Below are positions 55,439 through 64,000 of a stretch of DNA of 64,000 nt, one piece after another. Below the pieces are notes generated by a model. It did no database searches and was not told where the DNA came from. It was given only the letters and a program-made list of their open reading frames with translations. This DNA comes from Azolla caroliniana (lineage: Eukaryota > Polypodiophyta), in assembly GCA_043228905.1 (NCBI GenBank), contig JBHGNT010000001.1:11160001-11224000 (forward strand), written 5' to 3'. How positions within the stretch are numbered: position 1 is the first letter of the stretch; the number at the start of each line of letters is the position of its first letter. The translations under genes were made by a program, and so were the position numbers.

Positions 55439-55816
55439 GGTGATGCTCGAAGGTTAGGTGCAGAATACGGAGAAGATCTTCGGATGAATACGAATCAAGT
55501 ATGATGGCGATGGCGATGGCGATGGTGATGGTGATGGAGTCGGGGATGGAGCAGTAGAAGCAGCAGCAGTTGTAGATGATGGATATGGTGGCTATGGGGA
55601 ATCCAATGTAGGAATCAGATGAATATGCGATCGATTATATGGATGGAGTGTGTTGTTATTATCAGTCTGCAGAAGAAGAAGAAGAAGAAGAAGAAGAAGA
55701 AGAAGAGCAGCAGAGAAGATGAAGGGGATGGGATAGAAGGAGGAAGATGATGAGGCAGCGATGGCGGAGCTCGATCTCTATACATACATATTCTATCTCA
55801 CGTGACCATGCCTCAC

Positions 55817-55851
<35 letters not shown>

Positions 55852-55860
55852 CATACGGAA
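55439..55860 (-). promoter_or_regulatory. 5' leader and promoter of the coiled-coil gene, microsatellite-rich
   Basis: Contains a (GATGGC/GATGGT)n tract (55503-55545), (GAA)n (about 55673-55706) and (TATG)n (55821-55852). On the minus strand the GAA tract becomes TTC/CTT, typical of plant 5' leaders. No TATA box was fixed. Confidence 0.5.
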
Positions 55861-58080
55861 TAATGTGTATTTGTATTATGTATGCATGGCTATGCATACA
55901 TACGTATACGTATACGTTTACATGCATCGCCTTTGCCTCCTCCTACAGCCATTCTCGTGTGGGCGGGAAAAAGGCATTCAGAAAATAAATAAATAAAATA
56001 AAATAAAAAGAAACTAATTGACTAATATGTACATAAATATGTCGAAAACTTCCGGAATAATAATATGTTATAAAATAAATAAATAAAATGTTTTTGATTG
56101 ACTCAAGATGAATAAAATAAAATCAAAACAAATGATAAGATTATTAACTGGTGTTTTCAAAAATAATAATTGATGTCTCTCTCTCACAGAGGTTTTTCTT
56201 TTGTTTTCTTCTGCTCGGGAAGTTTTCCTTTCTTTATTTATTTAACTTTTTCTTTAAAAACGGCTCAAATCCTAAATTAAAATCCCCTCCTCCTCCTCCT
56301 CATGCTTTTTCTTTTCTCTGTAATGTTTTTTTGTTTTTTGTTTTTTTTGAAACGAATGTGAGAACGCGTTTTTTTGGCACATTTTTATTTCTGTTTTTAA
56401 AAATGCTGTTTTCATTTTAATGTGTGTATAAAAAAGCCTTTCCTCTATATGTACATACTGTATAAATTATTTGTTCTCAATGGTTTTTTTTTGTTGTGTT
56501 TAGGCGTAAGAGGAGGGAATAATAGAGAGCAATAAATAAGATATATAGGGAACCGAATCATGCTCATAAATTACGTCCGCCCATTTAAAAATAAATGTAA
56601 ATATATAATCAAAACTAAAACAAACGAATCTAAGTAAAGTACGCAACGCGCACGCCCGCCCGCCCATTTACATTTTATTTGTATTTATGTATTTGTTCCT
56701 GTTTAAACCACCCAACCGTTTTGCCTGATTATTTGTTGAATGAATTTATGAATGGACCCACTCTCCATACATACACACACACACACACACACACACATTC
56801 ATTCATTCATACATTCATACATACATTTTGCATCTGCTTGGCTTGCTCATCTTGTTGTTTGAGCACATTCCTTTGGGTTCAAATGCCAAACCCTAGTTTG
56901 TAGATGAGGAACTCAACTTAACAATGTCGATGAAAAACCAAGGACACGTTGAGATAAGCAAGCTCTCTCGTGCTCCTTCCTTCCTTAACAATGGGCTATT
57001 TGAAGATTATGTTGGGAAACACTTGGGCAAATTATGGTTGAAAAAACCAAGGACACGTTTAGATAAGCAAACTCTCTCGTGCTCTTTCCTCAACAATTTT
57101 TATGAGTTATTCCACATTTCAAGCATCGAATTGCCCCTCTCCCCGCCCTTCCCAAAATCTGCCAACGGGAATATAACCTAGAAATACGGTGGTTGCGTAA
57201 TTATTCGGTATTGTTGAATTGATAGACATTGTTATGTAGGAAACTTTTTTATTGTTATAGTAGCAGCCCCAACCTAATCTTCGGATAGCCCATTGTAAAC
57301 TCCTTTCCTATTAGCGATCATGTTGAAAGTGACAAAGTTTGCAATTTACTAGATTATGATACGTATTTGCACTAGATGTTGCAATGGTCATGGCTTGTGA
57401 TAAAATTCAACTTGAAATTCGATACTCAAGAAAAACAAAACTAGACTCCACAAATGTACGAAGTTGAGTGACATTAACGATTTTTTATTTGTCTCTTTAA
57501 TATGTTTAAGCAATTTGAGGCTTGCATATCATGCATGTCTCATGCCCCATGGGTTGCATGTTTCGCAAATATTTCTAATAAAGTCTTTTAGTATCTTATC
57601 ATCACATCAATTTATTAGTTGCTTTATACATCATGATACATGCTTCCATTAACACCCGTCAATACAAGAAATTCATTGTTCTCAATATGTATGTACATAA
57701 TAATGAAGATTGTTCATCGACAAATATTATCCTAGTCAACTTAAATAATTTAACATTTTGCCAAATCTTTTTGAAATGCATTACTATAATTTAACATTTT
57801 TTTGAAGATGTATGAGAAACAATCTGAGCCACAATCGGGTTTGGAACACATAGTTGCATCATGCCAAGACCTTCACATGCAACATATATGTGTACACAAA
57901 ACAATGGCCCCCTTATAATGGGATGCCTTCCAATGCTCATCCAATGCAAAAGCATTCTCTCATCCTCTAGCACTTTTCTTATCAAAAGATTGGACTCCTC
58001 TTCAAAAGAGAAACTACAAAAACCATCCTCTTCAAAAGAGAAACTACAAAAAACCATGTGAAGCAGAGACAAATAAAGCC
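55861..58080. other. AT-rich intergenic sequence with short duplications
   Basis: No gene is supported. There is a (CA)n tract at 56771-56798 and a degenerate duplication of about 60 bp: ACCAAGGACACGTT at 56937 and 57046, each followed by AGATAAGCAA and CTCTCTCGTGCTC. A 35-38-bp direct repeat sits near 57984-58055 (TCCTCTTCAAAAGAGAAACT twice). The last part grades into decayed copia integrase sequence. Confidence 0.5.
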
Positions 58081-58172
58081 ACATTTATTGATGACTTCTC
58101 AAGGAAGTTGTGGTGCTTCACATTGAAGACTAAAGATCAAGTATTTGATATCTTAAAAACCTTCAATGTAAG
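58081..58172 (+). pseudogene. Copia integrase scrap
   Basis: Plus-strand frame TFIDDFSRKLWCFTLKTKDQ, then VFDILKTF, is the segment around the first catalytic Asp of a copia integrase core. It is cut at 58173 by an LTR of another copia. Nothing readable is attached on its left. Confidence 0.75.
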
Positions 58173-58629
58173 TGTGGTGAAAAGAGTAGCGTGCGGAAGC
58201 TACACAGACACTACCGGCTTAGCCGGATAGCAACAGAGAACGGTGAACACAGAGAACATTGGTGAGAGAGAACTCAAGAGGGACAGAGAGAGCAGAACAC
58301 CTAAAATCAATTTCAAAATAATACTCTGTACATACAATGTGCTCAGAGAGCACTTTTATACAAGTCCTTAAAAGGACTAGCAGAAGTACTGACATGTACT
58401 TCAATACTCATAACTGAGCGATTGACATTAACTCCTAAAAATATGCCTATCTACAAGGCTAGGATCGTAGGCCTCTAACGGCCTATCGGCTCACGTGGAT
58501 TTGGCTCTCTGATCTGGCTCACCGATCTGGCCCTCCGATCCGATCTGGGCCTAGCCAATCGGTCTTCATTTGATCCAACTCTCGGCTTGTTCAACCGATT
58601 CGGCCCACGTTGAGCTTGCCCGCTCAACA
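58173..58629 (-). mobile_element. 3' LTR of a minus-strand copia (457 bp)
   Basis: On the minus strand it begins TGTTGAGCGGGCAAGCTCAA at 58629 and ends CTTTTCACCACA at 58173. A TATA-like TGTATAAAAG is near 58351-58360. It is preceded (minus sense) by GTTGAGCTTGATGGGGAC, a polypurine tract with a 10-bp complement to the LTR start. It belongs to the same LTR family as those at 59050 and 19182, but in opposite orientation to 59050. Confidence 0.85.
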
Positions 58630-59049
58630 GTCCCCATCAAGCTCAACTTGAGGTCTGTCTTCTATGTCAACATCCATCGGTTCTTGTCTCTAGCTCCTCT
58701 TGACGTCTTCACGCCTTGCTCACACTCCTTGACCCGTCCGGTTCTGCACACCTTGACCTCCTCAGTCGGTTTCTCTGTGCATCAGGCCCATCTAAGCTCC
58801 CTCGTTGTCATGGCATCGACGCTTCTCGACCTATCAGACGTCAACTTCAGTTGACTTCTCATCCTCTCATCGTTTATGTGATTCGGCTCATCCGAATTGA
58901 GATGCTCGACCGAATTGGTTGTCTCTGATTCGTTATCCGTATGCAGGCCCTTGACCATGTCTTGGTCCTAGCCTTTTTCTTTTGGTCGGCTTTGCCGCTT
59001 GTTCTGACTCTATCAGTATCGACTTCTCCGGTCGATTTGGCATATTGTT
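58630..59049 (-). mobile_element. 3' untranslated end of the minus-strand copia, truncated
   Basis: The ~420 bp upstream (minus sense) of the polypurine tract resemble the region between the pol stop and the 3' LTR in the copia at 63160-63421: short Gly/Arg/Glu-rich frames and a GAGGCGTGAAG-like string. It is cut exactly where the next copia begins (59050), so the rest of this element was lost or lies elsewhere. Confidence 0.6.
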
Positions 59050-59478
59050 TGTTGAGATACAAGCTCAACATTGGCCGGATCGGTTGTGCAAGCCGAGAAT
59101 CGAATCTGTTGGGACCGATCGGTTAGGTCAGACTGGTGCGTAAACCGGTATGCAAACCGGTGCGTAAACTGCGAGGCCGTCGGAAAGATATTCCGTGTAG
59201 GAATATATTTTGGGAGTTAGTGTAGAACTCAGTTATGAGCATTGAATTACGTGTCAGTACTTGTGTCAGTCCGCATGGACTTGTATAAAAGTGCTCATTG
59301 AGCACATCCTATGTACAGATTGAGTATTATTATTTTGAATAGAGTTGTGTGTATTGACTCTCTCTCCCTCTCTCTCTCTGTCTCTCCCGCGTACTGTGTG
59401 AGTCCAATCTTTCCATTAAACTTGTGTTTCTTTCCTATGTTCGGTTTTTTGTTGCTTCCGCACGTTGTTCTTTTTACA
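59050..59478 (+). repeat. 5' LTR of the plus-strand copia (429 bp)
   Basis: Starts TGTTGAGATACAAGCTCAAC, ends TTCTTTTTACA. TATA box TATAAAAG at 59284-59291, then a CT-rich leader. The first ~115 bp align with the truncated 3' LTR at 63422-63538 with moderate divergence, so the insertion is not very recent. Confidence 0.93.
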
Positions 59479-59551
59479 TGGTATCAGAGGGCAAGGGTTG
59501 AGAACCTCTACAGCCGACCTTAGCTTGAGAAGAAAACCTAACCTTCGAAAA

Positions 59552-60158
59552 TGTTGGGATTACGGTCCCTTCGGATGGGATGGTCGGATGTCGGAGATGA
59601 ATGATGACAAGCCCGGTTGCGATTTCGGAACCGGATGATGAAGACCCCGACTTCGGAGCCGGACGACGAATGTACCCGGAGAGAGATCCGGATGCGGGGA
59701 CATATCTGTGAATATGTTTGCCAAGGGCCCTTGAGGCTATAGTTGTAAATAGCCCTAAAGTCATATGTGTATAAATATGACTTAGGGCAAACAGTTTTGA
59801 TGTTGCTACTCATTTTTCTGTTTTTCCACTCAAGAGGAGTGAAGAGAGAGCAACCGTGAGAGAGATAGAGCGTGAGAGACGAAGAGGTCGACGCCTCTGT
59901 GTAATTCCGCCGCCTGTGGCGAGGACAACGAGCTCAAGGTCGTCGCCTTGCAGCTCGCCATTGTATATTTCTCTGTGCATAGTTTTGGTTCGGAGTCTTG
60001 TACTCCCGTGGTTTTTTTTTCCCGTACAGGGTTTTCCACGTTAAATCGTGTGTCCACTTATTTACTTTTGCATTTCCCATTTTCTGCAACAACGATTCGT
60101 GTGTTTTCTTGGTTGTGGCCGAGAGGTGAAGTTTGGAAAGTGTCGATTATTTCCATCA
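59552..60158 (+). mobile_element. Solo LTR in the copia leader (607 bp) with 5-bp target-site duplication
   Basis: Starts TGTTGGGATTACGG, ends ATTATTTCCATCA, and is flanked on both sides by GAAAA (59547-59551 and 60159-60163). With it set aside, the copia leader reads straight from CCTTCGAAAA into GAATAGG before the gag ATG, as in the sister elements. A TATA-like TATAAATA is at 59769-59776. It was left by LTR-LTR recombination of an unrelated element. Confidence 0.85.
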
Positions 60159-60180
60159 GAAAAGAATAGGAAAAACAAAA

Positions 60181-60795
60181 TGGATAGAGGCATGGCTAGC
60201 TTGCTTCCGACTGAGAAGCTCGACAGAAAAAACTACGCGTCTTGGTAGTACAAGATGCACTAGTACTTGCTCGGGCATGGATATTGGAGCTATGTCGACG
60301 GAGCAAATGACACAACACCTGATTCAACATACAGAGACTTCCGGGCTTGAGAACAGTCGGCGAGCAGAGTTCTCTACTGCTTCGCGTCTTCTGTGGGCAA
60401 ACAGCTTCTGAACTATATTCGGGATGCGAAAACGCCGAAGGATGCTTGGGGAAATCTGAAAAAGATTTTCGCCGCAAGCACCACAACTAGAAAGCTCCAA
60501 CTCCGAGATGAGTTGAGCAACTTGCGACAACACGACTTGGCGGTGGCTGATTACACCTCGAAGATGAAAGATATATGCGACTCCTTAGCCTCCATCGATG
60601 TGAACGTCAAGGAAGGAGAAATGGTGCAGATCTATCTCGGGGGACTGGCGTTGAAGTTCGGAGTGTTCCAAACTGTTGTGTGCACACGGGAGAATACACC
60701 GTCGTTTTTTGACCTATAGTCAATGCTCCTTATAGAGGAGAACCATGCGGGTGCATCGACGAGTACGCACACCGATAGCAAGATGCTGTATCGCG
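60181..60795 (+). pseudogene. Copia gag (N-terminal part), with stops
   Basis: Opens MDRGMASLLPTEKLDRKNY. In-frame TAGs at about 60247 and 60262 and a frame change near 60350 break it. The long piece 60393-60719 (GKQLLNYIRDAKTPKDAWGN, MKDICDSLASIDV) is intact capsid and closes with TAG before SMLLIEENHAG. Homology ends at SKMLY (about 60795), where the zinc knuckle should follow, and jumps to integrase. Confidence 0.9.
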
Positions 60796-61514
60796 AATTC
60801 AGTTGTAGGTATACGCTGGAGCAAAACGGTGTAGCTGAAAGGAAAAATTGGTCAGTTGTGGAAGCGACGCAGGCAATGTTGGAAGAAAAGAGCTTGCCCA
60901 AGTTCTATTGGGCCGAAGTAGTACGAACCGTGGTCTACATCCAGAATCAGATCAGAGACAAGGTGTCGGTGCATGAGCTGTATTTCGGAAGGAAATCGAA
61001 TCTACGACACTTGAGAGTTTTTGGTAGCATTGCGTATGTGCATGTGTCGAAGGAGAAACAGAGGAAGTTGAACGCGAAAGCTGAGAAGTGTATCTTGGTC
61101 GGCTATTCAGACGAACAAAAGGGTTATAAGTGTTATAACCCCTAAACCAAACAAGCTCGCGTGAGCCGCGATGTTGTGTTTGATGAGTCCACGTCCTGGT
61201 ACTTGCCTCCGACTCTGAACCTCAACTCCAACTCTAGACCTCTGGACCCGAGTTCTGACGATGAGGTCAGCGAGGCTGAAATGACTCCGGATGACCGCGA
61301 AATCAAGACCCTCGATGAGAGTCTGATTACATTTCGGCTAAGTGGACCGAACGAGCGATTGGGTTGGTTTGACCAATTCGAAGAAGAGCCGGCAAGTAGT
61401 GGAGACTTGACCGTGCATTCCCCGCGCAGGAAGCTGAGGAGACAGTTTACGCGCAAGGAAAAAGGGAAGAAGAAGATGCTGGAGTACGACACGGATAAGG
61501 GCGAGTCAGATTGA
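60796..61514 (+). pseudogene. Copia integrase C-terminal half joined to gag by deletion
   Basis: In the frame 60723-61145, gag passes directly into TLEQNGVAERKNWSVVEATQ, the region of the third integrase acidic residue (VAER), then LPKFYWAEVVRT, HELYFGRK and HLRVFGSIAYVHV. The first two catalytic Asp residues, the zinc finger and the protease are missing. After a TAA at 61143 the linker (61161-61514, SRDVVFDESTSWYLP) continues to a TGA. Confidence 0.9.
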
Positions 61515-63162
61515 CGCAAATTCGACTCCGAGAAGAGCGATGACGGGCCTTCGAGAGCGAAGTCCGTGTCGGCCAAGAAAGCCTCAACGGCGGCTAATGA
61601 GCAATTATGCCGATCTACCCGCCAGAAGAACCCTGTTGTGCGGTTCGAATACAACGAGTACATGGCGCATCACTATGCGTACATGATGTGTGTAGCGGAA
61701 GTGCGTGAGCCGGAGAGCTACACAGAAGCAGCGAAGGACGCAAATTGGCGTGCTGAAATGGAGGAAGAGATGCGCACATTGGCGGAGAATGAAACCTGGA
61801 ACCTAGTTGATGCACCGAAGGGTGTGAAGCCGATCGGATGTAGGTGGGTGTACAAGGTCAAGTACAACACCAACGGCTCGGTTAGTAGCAAAAGGCCACG
61901 CACAACAACATAGCATCGACTACGATGAGACGTTTGCAGTAGCTGCGGTGAAGGGGTGGCATTTACATCAGATGGATGTTAAGAATACGTTCCTGCAAGG
62001 CGAGTTTGATTAACACGTGTACATGGTACAACCCCTCGGATTTCACTCCGAAATGAATACCTCGATTGTCTACCGGTTGAAGAAGTCCCTTTATGGACTA
62101 AAGCAAGCCCCGCGTGCTTGGAACGCGAAAATCACGCAACGATTGCGTCAGATGGGATTTGCGACGTCCAAATCGGACTCTTCACTGTTCATTTGGAAAG
62201 GTCGACTCGGGCCAGTTAGTATTTTTCTTTATGTTGATGACTTGTTCATCACCAGCGCCGACCTAGGTGAAATTGAGCGTGTAAAGCTCTAGCTCACGAC
62301 ATCATTTGACATGAAGGACCTAGGGGACCTTCATTACTTCCTTGGGTTCGAAGTGATCCGTACCCCCGAAGGCATACTGATCAGCCAACGACATTACGTG
62401 TTATGTAATCTCTTTAAGTTCGGGATGGCAGATTGTAAGTTCGTCTCGACTCCTTTGGATAGAACTGTCAAGCTTCGCCCCGACTCCGGAAAGGTTTGCG
62501 ACCTGAAGAGGTTCCGACATATTGTCGGAAGCCTCATATGCTTGACTATCACTCGACCAGATGTCAGTTACCCGGTCGGTGTGATTAGTCAGTTCATGGT
62601 GTGGCCAACCGAGGAACACCTTCAGTGCACACAACGCGTACTCCGGTACGTCAGTGGCACTAAGGACCGGGGGTTACTATATTGGACCGATACTGCCGTG
62701 CAGTTAGTCGGCTACACTAATGTTGATTGGGCCGGAAACGCCGGTGATCGCCGATCCACATCCGGATTTGCGTTCTCTCTTGGGAGCGTCGTGATCACGT
62801 GGAGTAGTAAGAAGCAACCGACAATTGCCCTGTCAAGCACCGAAGTCAAGTATAGAGGAGCGGTTGTCGCAACATGCGAAGCCATCTGGTTGAAACGACC
62901 ACTTAAGGATTTGCAGGTGGAGGTGTCCAATCCGACGACGATCTACTGCGACAACCTCAACAACATCCAATTAGTGAAGAACCCTATCTTCCACGCCCGG
63001 ATTAAGCACATTGAGGTGCACTACCACTTTGTCTGCGAGCGTGTCCTCTCCAGTGAAGTCGAACTTCAGTATGTTCCGACGGATCGGCAGACCACTGACA
63101 TTTTCACCAAGCCCCTTGGTCTCGTCAAGTTGCTACCATTCTCGGGTGCGCTTGGGTTGTGA
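61515..63162 (+). pseudogene. Copia reverse transcriptase and RNase H
   Basis: RT begins YTEAAKDANWRAEMEEEM (about 61720), with WRWVYKVKY-type motif. A frameshift at about 61890-61915 precedes DETFAVAAV and [14 protein letters not shown] stop at 62011 and another at 62290 interrupt LYGLKQAPRAWNAKI and IFLYVDDLFITS (active site YVDD intact, about 62225-62260). The 62311-63162 frame (283 codons) holds FGMADCKFVSTPLD, GYTNVDWAGNAGDRRSTSG, IALSSTEVKYRG and DIFTKPLG in order. It is the best preserved copia RT/RNase H in the window. Confidence 0.93.
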
Positions 63163-63421
63163 CACCTCGATGTGCCGAACTTGAGGGGGAGAGACGCCGA
63201 ATCAACTATGGGCCAAGCAGAAGAAAGGGCAGCCGAAGAAGCGCCAACACCGCGACAACAAGGGAGCTGAGAAGAGCCGCACTAGCACACACGCTGACTG
63301 GAAGGGTCGAGGCACGTGGAATCGAACAGGACGAGGAGTGTGAGTGAGGCGTGAAGCCAGAAGAAACCGGAGTGGTGATCCGGAAGAACCAGAAGAGCCT
63401 CAAGTTGAGCTTGAGGGGGAG
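63163..63421 (+). other. Copia 3' untranslated region and polypurine tract
   Basis: Purine-rich sequence between the pol stop and the 3' LTR, ending CAAGTTGAGCTTGAGGGGGA(G). GTTGAGCTTG at 63404-63413 is the exact complement of CAAGCTCAAC at 63432-63441 in the LTR. Confidence 0.8.
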
Positions 63422-63538
63422 TGTTGAGATACAAGCTCAACATTGGCCAGATCGGCTGTGCAAGACGAGAACCGGATCGGTTGGGACCGATTGGTTAGGC
63501 GTGACTGGTGAGTAAAACGGGTGCGTAAACCGGTACGC
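63422..63538 (+). repeat. 3' LTR of the plus-strand copia, truncated after 117 bp
   Basis: TGTTGAGATACAAGCTCAAC and the next ~95 bp align with the 5' LTR at 59050. The alignment stops at 63538, where TGTCGTGAAG of another LTR begins. Confidence 0.9.
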
Positions 63539-64000
63539 TGTCGTGAAGATTTTCGACAAGAGTGTGAAAATCGCGTGGAACGAGGGAAATCGAGAAGGTG
63601 CAATGTGCACACACATGAAATGAGTGATGGTTAGACGCATATGTTAACACATTAATGTGCACGTGTGATGTGTGTTTAGGTGTTCATTACACAAATATAT
63701 AAAATAAGCCTAACGCATACAATGAGGTGCAAGTAAAGGTTTGAACCTTACACTTCTAAGATAGGAGGCAATTGACATACCATTAGACTAGGTTATCTCC
63801 TTTAAACTTATTTTTTTCATAATTTTTACACGAACTACTGGTACATGAGAGCTTGGATGAGGTACATGGTCATCATGCATCGCATGTGATGCATGAGCGC
63901 CAAATGGCAATCATGCATTGCATGCATTTCATACATTGTATGCATGTACTACACCCTCACATGCGCATATGCATGGGGGCATCTATATAAGAAGGAGAGG
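63539..64000 (+). mobile_element. LTR D, same family as LTR B, running off the window
   Basis: Starts TGTCGTGAAGATTTTCGAC, comparable to TGTCTTAAAGATATTTGG at 14337. It has the same internal order as LTR B: antisense tRNA-like segment (63734-63800), CATGCA-rich block (63869-63975), then GGGGGCATCTATATAAG as a TATA box at about 63981-63990. It is inserted in the copia 3' LTR. Whether a full element follows is beyond the window. Confidence 0.75.
63734..63800 (-). other. tRNA-like segment with A and B boxes, inside LTR D
   Basis: On the minus strand, TAGTCTAATGG (63790-63780) as A box and GGTTCAAACC (63747-63738) as B box, 32 nt apart. The middle (GCCTCCTATCTTRGA) is the same as at 14401-14465. 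The acceptor stem is not convincing, so it is not annotated as a tRNA gene. Confidence 0.6.

Larger units (their letters stand above)
59050..63538 (+). mobile_element. Ty1/copia element with internal deletion and solo-LTR insertion
   Basis: 5' LTR 59050-59478, PBS TGGTATCAGAGG at 59479, leader split by a solo LTR (59552-60158), gag, a fused integrase C-terminus, RT and RNase H, polypurine tract (TTGAGGGGGAG) and a 3' LTR cut short at 63538 by another LTR. The zinc knuckle, protease and catalytic half of integrase are deleted. Reading frames carry several TAG/TGA/TAA stops. Confidence 0.92.

Overview
The window reads as nuclear DNA of a flowering plant. It is AT-rich, has spliced genes with GT-AG introns, and carries a plant-type SRA-SET histone methyltransferase and a 21-exon kelch gene. 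Most of the remaining sequence is LTR retrotransposon. The species cannot be fixed from the sequence alone.

Four host genes are supported. (1) An Arg/Ser- and Asp/Glu-rich protein on the minus strand (about 1062-2712, 3' end unresolved), probably splicing-associated. (2) An intronless 1452-codon SUVH-type H3K9 methyltransferase on the plus strand (30939-35297). (3) A kelch-repeat protein of 658 aa on the plus strand (39215-50197), for which a fully in-frame 21-exon model could be built. (4) An intronless 738-aa coiled-coil protein on the minus strand (53222-55438), convergent with the kelch gene.

Between genes 1 and 2 (about 4.4-30.1 kb) lies a nested retrotransposon block. In order it holds: tandem satellites and decayed gag-like sequence (4.5-10 kb); a minus-strand Ty3/gypsy pol remnant (10.2-12.1 kb); a chimeric minus-strand Ty1/copia element with two dissimilar LTRs (12.1-17.6 kb), interrupted by two solo LTRs; and an older minus-strand copia element (17.6-30.1 kb). 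That older copia is itself broken by a truncated plus-strand copia (19.2-20.5 kb) and by an almost full-length plus-strand Ty3/gypsy element with matching 653-bp LTRs (22067-29099). To the right of gene 2 are a decayed copia gag and a gypsy RNase H scrap. To the right of gene 4 are a copia integrase scrap, a minus-strand copia 3' end, and a plus-strand copia element (59050-63538) whose 3' LTR is cut by another LTR that runs off the window.

All recognised transposon reading frames are broken, mostly by TAG/TGA codons of the kind made by C-to-T transitions, as expected for methylated, silenced copies. The host SUVH gene encodes the class of enzyme that marks such repeats, but that link is background knowledge and not something this locus shows.

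The least expected structure is an LTR family (14337-14927 and 63539-64000) that carries, antisense, a tRNA-like segment with spaced A and B boxes, followed by a cluster of CATGCA motifs just before a TATA box. Other points of interest are a perfect 10-bp inverted repeat straddling the polypurine tract/3' LTR junction in two copia elements, the chimeric copia, and the repeat-expanded N-terminus of the SUVH protein. No bacterial-type, CRISPR or viral accessory system was seen.
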